This document shows, one piece after another, positions 7,081-14,532 of a DNA stretch of 33,550 bases. The DNA comes from Streptococcus suis (GTDB taxonomy: Bacteria; Bacillota; Bacilli; Lactobacillales; Streptococcaceae). Under the pieces are notes generated by a model. The model ran no database searches. It saw nothing but the letters and a program-made list of their open reading frames with translations, and had not been told where the DNA came from. The DNA is taken from NCBI RefSeq assembly GCF_002960445.1, contig NZ_POJD01000210.1, positions 1 to 33,550 of the forward strand, written 5' to 3'. A program made the position numbers and the translations under genes. Numbering within the stretch: the stretch's first letter is position 1; each line of letters opens with the position of its first letter.

Positions 7081-7464
7081 ATGCTTGAGGTATATCTAGG
7101 AAATAATATCAATACAAATCAAGACTTACTAACCATTTTGACGACCTATGGTGTGACTTATCGTTGTATAAATGCGTGTGATGTAAACCGTGAAATCTTA
7201 CTGTCACTCTTTGCCAAAACCACGGATTGTTTTGAGTTGCTGTCGCCACGATTTCTTCGCTTTAAGCGTCAATATTCGATAAGTTTGAATGAGATGATTC
7301 AGCTCATTCTCCAAAAGCCAGACCAAAACCTTCGTCTGCCTCTCATTGTCTGTCAGAATCACGTCTATCCATCTATTGGGCTAGACGAAGTGCGAACCTT
7401 TCTTCCCAGACAGGTAAAAGAAGAACTGTTTCTGGCCAGCCTGATGAAACAAGTGACAGGGTAG
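7081..7464 (+). CDS. Divergent Spx/ArsC-like protein lacking the CxxC motif
   Basis: A 127-residue protein whose length and pattern follow Spx, the RNA-polymerase-binding stress regulator with an ArsC/thioredoxin fold. The C-terminal half is most telling: LRLPLIV (84-90) and LDEVRTFLPRQVK (101-113) align with the Spx signatures LRRPII and DEIRRFLPRKVR. A first beta strand (LEVYLG) and helix also fit, but the redox CxxC that normally follows strand one (CTSCRKA) is replaced by NINTNQD, so thiol sensing is unlikely. ATG at 7081 lies 5 bases after GGAGG; GTG at 7075 overlaps the ribosome-binding site and is rejected. It may bind the host RNA polymerase alpha subunit to tune ICE transcription; this is inference. 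Confidence 0.65.
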   Translation: MLEVYLGNNINTNQDLLTILTTYGVTYRCINACDVNREILLSLFAKTTDCFELLSPRFLRFKRQYSISLNEMIQLILQKPDQNLRLPLIVCQNHVYPSIGLDEVRTFLPRQVKEELFLASLMKQVTG

Positions 7465-7472
7465 GTGTGAAG

Positions 7473-7706
7473 ATGAATGAACGATTTTGGGACAATTTAG
7501 AAATCATTCTGGCAGAAAAAGACCTCACTTGGGCAGAACTAGCTCGCAAAGTATTCAACGGTCAATATGTTTATCCAAGTGAATTTAATCGCCTCTATCA
7601 AAAACTGCGACATTACAAATCCAATCGTCTGATGCCCCAGACAAGATGGGTTGAGCGAATCGTTCTAGTCTTAGAAATTGATTATGAAGATTTATTCAAG
7701 AGGTGA
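7473..7706 (+). CDS. Small HTH-like protein
   Basis: A 77-residue protein starting at ATG 7473, 8 bases after the preceding stop; a GTG at 7467 is possible but overlaps the ribosome-binding region. The first half (WDNLEIILAEKDLTWAELAR, then KVFNG) resembles an XRE-like helix-turn-helix, where TWAELARKV would be the turn. The second half is basic and ends in a helix typical of such regulators (VLEIDYEDLF). It could be a DNA-binding regulator of the ICE operon. The stop overlaps the start region of the next gene, so the cluster 6642-8293 is probably one translationally tight operon. The HTH call is by eye and moderate. Confidence 0.6.
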   Translation: MNERFWDNLEIILAEKDLTWAELARKVFNGQYVYPSEFNRLYQKLRHYKSNRLMPQTRWVERIVLVLEIDYEDLFKR

Positions 7707-7708
7707 CA

Positions 7709-8293
7709 ATGATAAGGATAGTGTTGTTTTTTCTAGCCATACAGCTTAACAGTCTTCTGGTGAGTTTATACCTGAAAGAGTATCTGACAATAGAGAGTGT
7801 AGTCTTGCTACAATTGGTCCTATTAAGTGTGACTTGCCTAGAGATTGCCCGTCATAAAACTGTTCAATTAAAATTTGTGGGCGTACAAAATCGCCTAAGT
7901 TGGTTGCTTCTTGGTTTTGTGTGTATGGTTGCTTTTGCAGTCTTCATCAGCTTCCTATTTCCAGGTCAGACTAGGAATCAAGCGGTATTGGTACAAATAG
8001 GAAAACAGGTTCCTCCTATTATCTTTTTATTGTTTCTGGTCAATGCAAGTATCCTTGAAGAGATTGTTTATAGGCAATTGCTGTGGGAAAAATTGACATT
8101 CCCTTTTGTACAAATAGGCGTGACCAGTTTTCTCTTTGTTCTATCCCATGGACCCAATCAGTTAGGGAGTTGGCTCATGTATAGCTGTCTTGGCTTGACC
8201 TTGGCTGCTGTTCGATTGAAAACAGATTGTAAGATGGCAATCGCCTCACATTTACTTTGGAATAGTTTGGCTTATGTCGTAACTTTCTTGTGA
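7709..8293 (+). CDS. CPBP-family intramembrane metalloprotease
   Basis: A 194-residue integral membrane protein with about six hydrophobic helices. The three CPBP (Abi, Rce1-like) active-site motifs are present: EEIVYR (Glu117, Glu118, Arg122), F-x-x-x-H in LFVLSH (His147) and H-x-x-x-N in HLLWN (His181, Asn185). Family members cleave membrane or prenylated substrates; in Gram-positives some act in bacteriocin self-immunity and others in signalling. ATG at 7709 is chosen because AGAGGTG precedes it; GTG at 7703 is less likely. It sits between the HTH-like gene and the conjugation operon. Its substrate is unknown; roles in entry exclusion or surface-protein processing are open possibilities. 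Confidence 0.85.
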   Translation: MIRIVLFFLAIQLNSLLVSLYLKEYLTIESVVLLQLVLLSVTCLEIARHKTVQLKFVGVQNRLSWLLLGFVCMVAFAVFISFLFPGQTRNQAVLVQIGKQVPPIIFLLFLVNASILEEIVYRQLLWEKLTFPFVQIGVTSFLFVLSHGPNQLGSWLMYSCLGLTLAAVRLKTDCKMAIASHLLWNSLAYVVTFL

Positions 8294-8307
8294 TACCAAA
8301 ATCAAGA

Positions 8308-8330
8308 GTGCTTCCGTATTATGGAAGCAC
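8308..8330 (+). terminator. Hairpin between the protease and the conjugation operon
   Basis: An 8-bp perfect stem (GTGCTTCC with GGAAGCAC) has a 7-nt loop, in the only gap between the CPBP gene and the PcfB-like gene. No strong T tract follows, so it may be a weak terminator, an attenuator or an mRNA-stability element separating the two gene blocks. Confidence 0.55.
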
Positions 8331-8369
8331 CTTATGTTTGATAGGGAATCGAAAAAAGAGGAGGCCACT

Positions 8370-8858
8370 ATGTCATCTGAACAACAAGAACGTCAAGCGA
8401 TGCAATACGTGGAAAGAAGTAGTTTATTGACAGTCAGAACCCTCTTAAAACTCTTAGAATGGTCGGCTAGGCAATCCTTAGCCCAAGATTCAGCTTATAA
8501 GATTGGGGTTCAAAAACTGGAAGAACTCCTTCAAAGCCCTTATGCCATTGAAGGGATTAATGTTAGTAAAGACATTCTAGATAAGCCAATTGATGTTGAG
8601 AAATTCAAGGAGTTAATGGAGTCAGAAAAACTGCCAATTGCAATTAGTTGGCAAAAAGACTATCTCTACTTTTATGCCAAGGATAAGACCTTGCTCGATC
8701 ATCACTTGGACGAACTGGTGAAGAAACTGATGTCTAATCCAGAAAAGTTAGAAGGTCTAACCTTTGATAAAACCTTGGACCAAGAGATAGAACTGGCCAA
8801 AGAAAAAATAAGAGTGACAGAACCTTCGGCAGTCAAAACCAAGGAGGTGACCTTGTAA
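8370..8858 (+). CDS. PcfB-like (DUF3801) conjugation accessory protein
   Basis: A 162-residue soluble protein at the head of the transfer operon, directly before the VirD4 coupling protein (TAATG overlap at 8856-8860). The position and build (a helical N-terminus and an alpha/beta core with KLPIAISWQKDYLYFYAKDK) fit the DUF3801/PcfB family, found beside the coupling protein PcfC in plasmid pCF10. PcfB-type proteins are thought to help recruit relaxosomes to the coupling protein. ATG at 8370 follows AGAGGAGG (8357-8364); the longer frame from 8334 has no ribosome-binding site and runs through the hairpin region. The family call is from position and general pattern, so moderate. Confidence 0.7.
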   Translation: MSSEQQERQAMQYVERSSLLTVRTLLKLLEWSARQSLAQDSAYKIGVQKLEELLQSPYAIEGINVSKDILDKPIDVEKFKELMESEKLPIAISWQKDYLYFYAKDKTLLDHHLDELVKKLMSNPEKLEGLTFDKTLDQEIELAKEKIRVTEPSAVKTKEVTL

Positions 8859-10675
8859 TGTATTCAAGACGAAAAGCTTTAGTCTTTGGACTCATGGGGC
8901 TCGCCTTTGGTTATTTCTGCCATCGTCTAACCCTGCTCTATGATAGTTTAACCAATGCCCCACCTATGGAACGTTTTGCCTACCTCTTAGGAGAGGGGTT
9001 AAATCAGGTTTTCAATCCTTTATGGCTATTTTCCTTTACTCAAAAATCTCTTCTTGCCTTTATCCTTGGGGTTCTAATGATGACACTAGTCTATCTTTAT
9101 GTATCGACAGGACAGAAAGTCTATCGAGAAGGGGAAGAATACGGTTCTGCACGATTTGGAAACAGTAAGGAAAAGCGGAACTTTTACAGTAAGAATCCTT
9201 TCAATGACACGATTATGGCTCGTGATGTTCGTCTAACCTTGTTGGAAAAGAAGAAACCCCAGTTTGACCGAAATAAAAATTTGATTGTCATTGGGGGTTC
9301 TGGGGCAGGTAAGACCTTTCGCTTTGTGAAACCCAACCTTATCCAACTTAATTGTTCCAATATTGTCGTAGATCCTAAAGACCATTTGGCTGAGAAGACA
9401 GGTAAACTCTTTTTAGAAAACGGTTATCAGGTCAAGGTTTTAGATTTGGTTAATATGACCAATTCAGACGGTTTTAATCCCTTTCGCTATGTGGAAACGG
9501 AGAATGATTTGAACCGCATGTTAACGGTCTATTTTAACAATACCCGTGGGTCTGGTTCTCGCAGTGATCCATTTTGGGACGAAGCTTCCATGACATTGGT
9601 GAGAGCTATTGCCTCTTATTTGGTAGATTTTTACAATCCACCAGGAAGTTCCAAGCAAGAGCAGGAAGCAAGACGTAAGCGTGGCCGTTATCCAGCCTTT
9701 TCTGAGATTGGGAAACTCATCAAACTCTTATCAAAGGGAGATAATCAGGACAAAAGTGTTCTTGAAGTCCTGTTTGAAGATTACGCTAAAAAATACGGTC
9801 ATGAGAACTTTACCATGAGAAACTGGGCGGATTTTCAGAACTACAAGGACAAGACCTTGGATTCGGTCATTGCTGTGACGACCGCTAAGTTCGCCCTTTT
9901 TAATATTCAATCGGTGATTGATTTGACGCAAAAAGACACTATGGATTTGAAAACGTGGGGCACTCAAAAGACCATGGTATATCTTGTTATTCCAGATAAT
10001 GATACGACCTTTCGTTTCCTATCTGCTTTATTTTTCTCTACGGTTTTCGCCACTTTGACCAGACAGGCTGATGTGGACTTTAAAGGGCAACTGCCTATTC
10101 ATGTTAGAAGCTATCTGGATGAGTTTGCGAATGTCGGAGAAATCCCAGACTTTGCCGAACAAACCTCAACGGTTCGCTCTAGAAACATGAGCTTAGTTCC
10201 TATCTTGCAAAATATCGCTCAACTCCAAGGACTTTATAAGGAAAAAGAGGCTTGGAAAACTATACTGGGGAACTGTGACAGCCTCCTCTATTTGGGTGGA
10301 AATGACGAGGAAACTTTCAAATTTATGAGTGGTCTATTAGGCAAACAAACCATTGATGTCAGAAGTACCAGTCGTTCTTTTGGGCAGACGGGTTCAAGTT
10401 CTACCTCTCACCAGAAAATTGCCCGTGACTTGATGACGGCTGATGAAGTCGGGAATATGAAACGAGATGAGTGCCTCGTAAGAATTGCAGGAGTGCCAGT
10501 ATTTAGATCAAAGAAATATTTTCCACTCAAACATAAGAATTGGAAATGGCTTGCAGATAAGGAATCTGATGAACGCTGGTGGCACTACCACATCAATCCC
10601 CTAATCACTGAGGAAGAGATAGATTTGTCAGGCCATAAAATAAGGGATTTAAGCACAGAAACGACACTACATTAA
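8858..10675 (+). CDS. virD4: VirD4/TraG-type type IV coupling protein
   Basis: A 605-residue membrane-anchored ATPase. Two N-terminal hydrophobic segments (about residues 8-22 and 63-82) precede the TraG/VirD4 motor domain: Walker A GGSGAGKT (146-153), the segment IVVDPKDHL (169-177) and the conserved TraG signature LDEFANVGEIPDF around Asp421. It docks the processed DNA-relaxase complex on the secretion channel and energises DNA transfer to the recipient. The length is typical of Gram-positive coupling proteins. The start overlaps the PcfB-like stop by one base (TAATG), and the VirB2-like gene follows, placing it in the conjugation operon. No defects are seen. Confidence 0.95.
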   Translation: MYSRRKALVFGLMGLAFGYFCHRLTLLYDSLTNAPPMERFAYLLGEGLNQVFNPLWLFSFTQKSLLAFILGVLMMTLVYLYVSTGQKVYREGEEYGSARFGNSKEKRNFYSKNPFNDTIMARDVRLTLLEKKKPQFDRNKNLIVIGGSGAGKTFRFVKPNLIQLNCSNIVVDPKDHLAEKTGKLFLENGYQVKVLDLVNMTNSDGFNPFRYVETENDLNRMLTVYFNNTRGSGSRSDPFWDEASMTLVRAIASYLVDFYNPPGSSKQEQEARRKRGRYPAFSEIGKLIKLLSKGDNQDKSVLEVLFEDYAKKYGHENFTMRNWADFQNYKDKTLDSVIAVTTAKFALFNIQSVIDLTQKDTMDLKTWGTQKTMVYLVIPDNDTTFRFLSALFFSTVFATLTRQADVDFKGQLPIHVRSYLDEFANVGEIPDFAEQTSTVRSRNMSLVPILQNIAQLQGLYKEKEAWKTILGNCDSLLYLGGNDEETFKFMSGLLGKQTIDVRSTSRSFGQTGSSSTSHQKIARDLMTADEVGNMKRDECLVRIAGVPVFRSKKYFPLKHKNWKWLADKESDERWWHYHINPLITEEEIDLSGHKIRDLSTETTLH

Positions 10676-10692
10676 TAGAAATGAGGAAAAAT

Positions 10693-10935
10693 ATGAATCA
10701 AAAACTAACAGGCTTTGTTTACGGAGTGGACGCTAGCTCCATGTTCTCCCAAGCCATGTCTCTATTACAAAAAGGCTTGATTGCAGTAGGGGCCTTTCTT
10801 GTTGTAATGGGCATTATCAACCTTTCAACCAACATTAAAGATGGTGGGCCAGGTGTCCGAAATGCCATTCTAGAAATTGTTGGTGGGGTCATGGTGGGAG
10901 CCGCTGGTGCTTTTGTGACACAGATTACCATTTAG
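10693..10935 (+). CDS. VirB2-like small two-span membrane protein (Maff2 type)
   Basis: An 80-residue protein with two hydrophobic helices (about 28-48 and 58-78) separated by a short Gly/Pro/Lys loop (NIKDGGPGVRNA). That organisation and its place between the coupling protein and VirB6 fit the Maff2/VirB2-like components of Gram-positive conjugation machines, which are thought to form a pilin-like or channel part. No cleavable signal peptide is obvious. ATG at 10693 is preferred to ATG at 10681, because GAGGA lies just before it and the four extra residues (MRKN) overlap that ribosome-binding site. The pilin function is by analogy only. Confidence 0.75.
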   Translation: MNQKLTGFVYGVDASSMFSQAMSLLQKGLIAVGAFLVVMGIINLSTNIKDGGPGVRNAILEIVGGVMVGAAGAFVTQITI

Positions 10936-10953
10936 GGGAGGACAGCACATGAC

Positions 10954-11808
10954 ATGATGATGAATTTTACGTCACCTTTTGTATTTCTAGCCTCTGAAAA
11001 AGTATCTAGCGATAGCCTTTTTGAAGGGTTTCAAGTGGATTTAGAATCAACCGCCAACTTGATTAAGTCACTAGCGGACTTTAATCCGACGGTGTGGTCT
11101 TACATGACAGCCATTACCAAGGGGATTATGCAGCCCTTGGGAGTAGCTATTCTTGCGGTTGTTCTCGTACTCGAATTTTCAAAAATGGCCAAGAAAATCG
11201 CAAACTCAGGTGGTGCAATGACCTTTGAAGCCATAGCACCTATGATTGTCAGCTACATTATGGTCGTGGTCGTGATTACCAATACGACGGTTATTGTGGA
11301 AGCCGTTATCGCTCTTGCCTCTTATGTTATTGAACAAGTGGCAAGTCTTGTCACGAATGGCGGTGCCAGTTACGATACCATCTCAGGCATCAAGGGTTCT
11401 GGAATTGTAGGAAAAATGATTATTGGCTTTTTTGCGATTCTCATTTGGTTGGTACGAATGGCCAGTATCATGGTTGTCAATATCTTGATTACCATTCGCT
11501 TTATTCAACTCTATCTGATGATACCTTTTGCCCCTGTTACCATTCCGACCTTCCTTAGTGATGACTGGAGAAGTGTTGGGATTGGCTATCTTAAAAACAT
11601 CATGGTCTATGCCGTTCAAGGTATTTTGATTTTTCTAATTGTATCTCTTGTTCCCTTGTTTGAGTCGGCTGGTAAGATTGCCGTATCAAATGGAGCTGGA
11701 GTTATGGAATCACTCGCCATTATGTTTGGTGGCTTGGTACAAGCCATATTGTTAATCATTGCCTTAGTTGGCAGTCAACGGACCGCCCGAAGTATTTTGG
11801 GCATGTAG
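10954..11808 (+). CDS. virB6: VirB6/TrbL-like polytopic channel protein
   Basis: A 284-residue membrane protein with about six hydrophobic segments from residue 55 onwards. Its final part (an Ala/Ile/Leu-rich helix, then GSQRTARSILGM) matches the general look of VirB6/TrbL proteins in Gram-positive ICEs. VirB6 forms part of the inner-membrane channel through which the DNA passes. Three consecutive ATG codons (10954, 10957, 10960) can serve as start after GGAGGA at 10937-10942; the first is chosen by convention. It is followed by the PrgI gene, in the standard VirB6-VirB3-VirB4 order of these operons. Confidence 0.88.
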   Translation: MMMNFTSPFVFLASEKVSSDSLFEGFQVDLESTANLIKSLADFNPTVWSYMTAITKGIMQPLGVAILAVVLVLEFSKMAKKIANSGGAMTFEAIAPMIVSYIMVVVVITNTTVIVEAVIALASYVIEQVASLVTNGGASYDTISGIKGSGIVGKMIIGFFAILIWLVRMASIMVVNILITIRFIQLYLMIPFAPVTIPTFLSDDWRSVGIGYLKNIMVYAVQGILIFLIVSLVPLFESAGKIAVSNGAGVMESLAIMFGGLVQAILLIIALVGSQRTARSILGM

Positions 11809-11869
11809 GAGGAAGGGAGTCATTATCTCGCCTCCTCTTTTTATAGCTTACTTAGATTGGAGAACATTT

Positions 11870-12223
11870 ATGAACACTCGTGTCTTTAAGGACATCTCAA
11901 AGGTTCAACACAGGGCATGGCTGGGATTTACAACTAGACAGGTTATTTTTGTATTTCCAGCCATCGCCCTAACCATTTTGGTATTGGGATTGAACCTATT
12001 TTACTGGCAATTTGGGGATTGGTTTATCTATGGTTTTGTTTTTAGCTTTACCATTCCACTCATGTTATTTGGGGTCTATCGCCCCAACGATTTACCATTT
12101 GAAACCTACCTCAAGTACCGTTTTCATTATGAACTAACGGTGCCAGACCGCACATTTACTGGAAGAAAAGGAGACCAACGTGAAAAAATTAAAACACTCA
12201 ATGAAATCAAAGACCTCTTCTAA
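11870..12223 (+). CDS. prgI: PrgI/VirB3-like membrane protein
   Basis: A 117-residue protein with two adjacent transmembrane helices (about 25-44 and 52-68), then a short soluble part with the PrgI-type phrase YRPNDLPFETYLKYRF. PrgI proteins take the place of VirB3 in Gram-positive conjugation systems and work with VirB4. ATG at 11870 follows TTGGAGA at a normal distance; the long frame from 11768 only reads through the end of virB6 in another frame and is rejected. The 3' end overlaps the VirB4 start by 44 bases, which suggests tight translational coupling of the two partners. Confidence 0.87.
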   Translation: MNTRVFKDISKVQHRAWLGFTTRQVIFVFPAIALTILVLGLNLFYWQFGDWFIYGFVFSFTIPLMLFGVYRPNDLPFETYLKYRFHYELTVPDRTFTGRKGDQREKIKTLNEIKDLF

Positions 12224-14531
12224 TGACCAAAAGCAAAAGACGAAAACACAGAAGCAGGAGGTCAGCCCTTCTACCGTAAATACGTTAGCTTATCAAGGGC
12301 TTTTTCAGAATGGCCTTATGCAAGTCAGTCCAAGTTATTTCTCACAAACCTATCTCTTAGGAGATGTCAATTATCAAACAGTTGGCTTAGACGATAAGGG
12401 AGCTATTGTTGAGAAATATTCCGATTTAATCAATTCACTGGATGATAAGACCAATTTCCAACTGACTATTTTCAATCAAAAAGTTAATTTGGAAAAATTC
12501 CGTAAGAGTATTCTCTATCCCTTACAGGAAGATGGGTTTGATGCTTATCGTGATGAATTGAATCGCATGATGGATGCCAACTTAGAGGCGGGTGAGAACA
12601 ACTTTTCAGCTGTCAAGTTTCTTTCATTTGGCAAGAGCGACCAAACACCAAAACTAGCTTTTCGTTCTCTGTCACAAATTGGAGAATATTTCAAGAGTGG
12701 CTTTTCAGAGATTGATGTATCTCTTGGTCTACTCGGTGGAGAGGAACGAGTGAATGTCCTTGCGGATATGTTGCGAGGTGAAAATCATTTACCGTTCTCT
12801 TACAAGGATTTGACCCTCTCAGGTCAAACTACCAAACACTTTATTGCACCAACCTATCTTTCCTTTAAACACAAGAATCATATTGAATTGGACGATCGAT
12901 TATTACAGATTGTCTATGTTCGTGACTATGGTATTGAGCTAGGGGATAAATTTATTCGAGACTTAATGCAGTCAGATTTGGAAGTGATGATTAGCCTACA
13001 TGCTAAAGGCTCTACCAAGTCTGAAACCATGACCAAGCTGCGAACCAAGAAAACCTTGATGGAATCGCAAAAGATTGGGGAACAACAAAAGATGGCTCGG
13101 ACAGGTATCTATTTGGAGAAGGTCGGGCATGTTCTTGAGAACAACATCGATGAAGCTGAAGCTCTTCTTCAAACCATGACCCAAACAGGAGATAAACTGT
13201 TTGACACCGTATTTCTAATTGGCGTGCTGGCGGATACTGAAGACCAACTCAAACAATCTCTTGATATTATCAAGCAAGTGGCAGGGTCTAATGATATGAT
13301 TATTGATAATTTGACCTATATGCAAGAAGCTGCCTTTAATAGTCTCTTGCCATTTGGGAAGAACTATCTTGAAGGTGTTTCTCGGTCTCTATTGACTTCA
13401 AACATTGCCGTGAATGCACCTTGGACTTCCGTTGATATTCAGGACAAGGGTGGAAAATTTTATGGCATCAATCAAATCTCAAGTAATATCATCAGTATTG
13501 ACCGTGGCAAGTTAAATACTCCGTCAGGTTTGATTTTAGGGACTTCTGGAGCGGGCAAAGGGATGGCGACAAAACACGAGATCATCTCTACTAAGCTCAA
13601 GGAAGCAGATAGTGATACTGAAATTATTATTGTTGACCCAGAAAACGAGTACAGTATTATCGGTCAAGCCTTTGGTGGGGAGAGTATTGATATTGCCCCA
13701 GATTCTACCACCTTCTTAAATGTCTTAGATCTATCTGATGAGAATATGGATGAGGATCCGGTTAAGGTCAAGTCCGAATTTCTCTTGTCTTGGATAGGAA
13801 AGCTCTTGGACCGTAAAATGGATGGTCGTGAAAAGTCCTTGATTGACCGTGTGACACGACTCACCTATAAGCATTTTGACACACCGTCCTTGGTCGAATG
13901 GGTCTTTGTCTTAGCTCAACAACCTGAACAGGAAGCTAAGGACTTGGCACTGGATATGGAACTCTATGTGGAAGGGTCGCTGGACATATTTTCACATCGG
14001 ACCAATATTAAAACAGACAGTCATTTCCTGATTTACAATGTCAAAAAGTTAGGCGATGAATTAAAACAGATTGCCCTCATGGTTATCTTTGACCAAATTT
14101 GGAATAGGGTGGTCAAAAACCAAAAACTAGGGAAGAAGACCTGGATTTACTTTGATGAAATGCAGCTACTCTTATTGGACAAGTATGCCTCTGATTTCTT
14201 CTTTAAACTTTGGAGTCGTGTCCGTAAGTATGGGGCGATACCGACAGGCATTACTCAGAATGTAGAAACACTTCTTTTGGATGCCAACGGCAGACGCATT
14301 ATTGCCAATAGCGAGTTTATGATTCTTTTAAAACAGGCCAAGAGCGATCGCGAAGAATTGGTACATATGCTTGGACTTTCCAAGGAATTGGAGAAATACT
14401 TGGTCAATCCTGAAAAAGGGGCAGGCTTAATTAAGGCCGGTTCCACCGTTGTTCCATTCAAAAATAAGATTCCACAACACACCAAGCTCTTTGACATCAT
14501 GAGTACGGACCCTGAAAAAATGAGGACATGA
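12180..14531 (+). CDS. virB4: VirB4-type conjugation ATPase
   Basis: A 783-residue cytoplasmic ATPase of the VirB4/TraC family. A basic, Lys/Gln-rich N-terminal tail (1-30) precedes the VirB4 N-domain. The C-terminal motor has Walker A GTSGAGKG (454-461, the last Thr/Ser replaced by Gly), the segment IIIVDPENEY (482-491) and Walker B with YFDEMQLLL at Asp659/Glu660. VirB4 powers assembly and substrate transfer of the channel. GTG at 12180 is chosen because AAGGAGA lies at 12167-12173. The stop is one base from the next start. The unusual GKG ending of Walker A is worth noting, though related ICE VirB4 proteins may share it. Confidence 0.94.
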   Translation: MKKLKHSMKSKTSSNDQKQKTKTQKQEVSPSTVNTLAYQGLFQNGLMQVSPSYFSQTYLLGDVNYQTVGLDDKGAIVEKYSDLINSLDDKTNFQLTIFNQKVNLEKFRKSILYPLQEDGFDAYRDELNRMMDANLEAGENNFSAVKFLSFGKSDQTPKLAFRSLSQIGEYFKSGFSEIDVSLGLLGGEERVNVLADMLRGENHLPFSYKDLTLSGQTTKHFIAPTYLSFKHKNHIELDDRLLQIVYVRDYGIELGDKFIRDLMQSDLEVMISLHAKGSTKSETMTKLRTKKTLMESQKIGEQQKMARTGIYLEKVGHVLENNIDEAEALLQTMTQTGDKLFDTVFLIGVLADTEDQLKQSLDIIKQVAGSNDMIIDNLTYMQEAAFNSLLPFGKNYLEGVSRSLLTSNIAVNAPWTSVDIQDKGGKFYGINQISSNIISIDRGKLNTPSGLILGTSGAGKGMATKHEIISTKLKEADSDTEIIIVDPENEYSIIGQAFGGESIDIAPDSTTFLNVLDLSDENMDEDPVKVKSEFLLSWIGKLLDRKMDGREKSLIDRVTRLTYKHFDTPSLVEWVFVLAQQPEQEAKDLALDMELYVEGSLDIFSHRTNIKTDSHFLIYNVKKLGDELKQIALMVIFDQIWNRVVKNQKLGKKTWIYFDEMQLLLLDKYASDFFFKLWSRVRKYGAIPTGITQNVETLLLDANGRRIIANSEFMILLKQAKSDREELVHMLGLSKELEKYLVNPEKGAGLIKAGSTVVPFKNKIPQHTKLFDIMSTDPEKMRT

Positions 14532-14532
14532 G

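Noticed and set aside
11768..11869. Longer N-terminus for the PrgI-like protein
   Set aside because: The extension reads the end of virB6 in another frame; the ATG at 11870 has its own ribosome-binding site and begins the family-like sequence.
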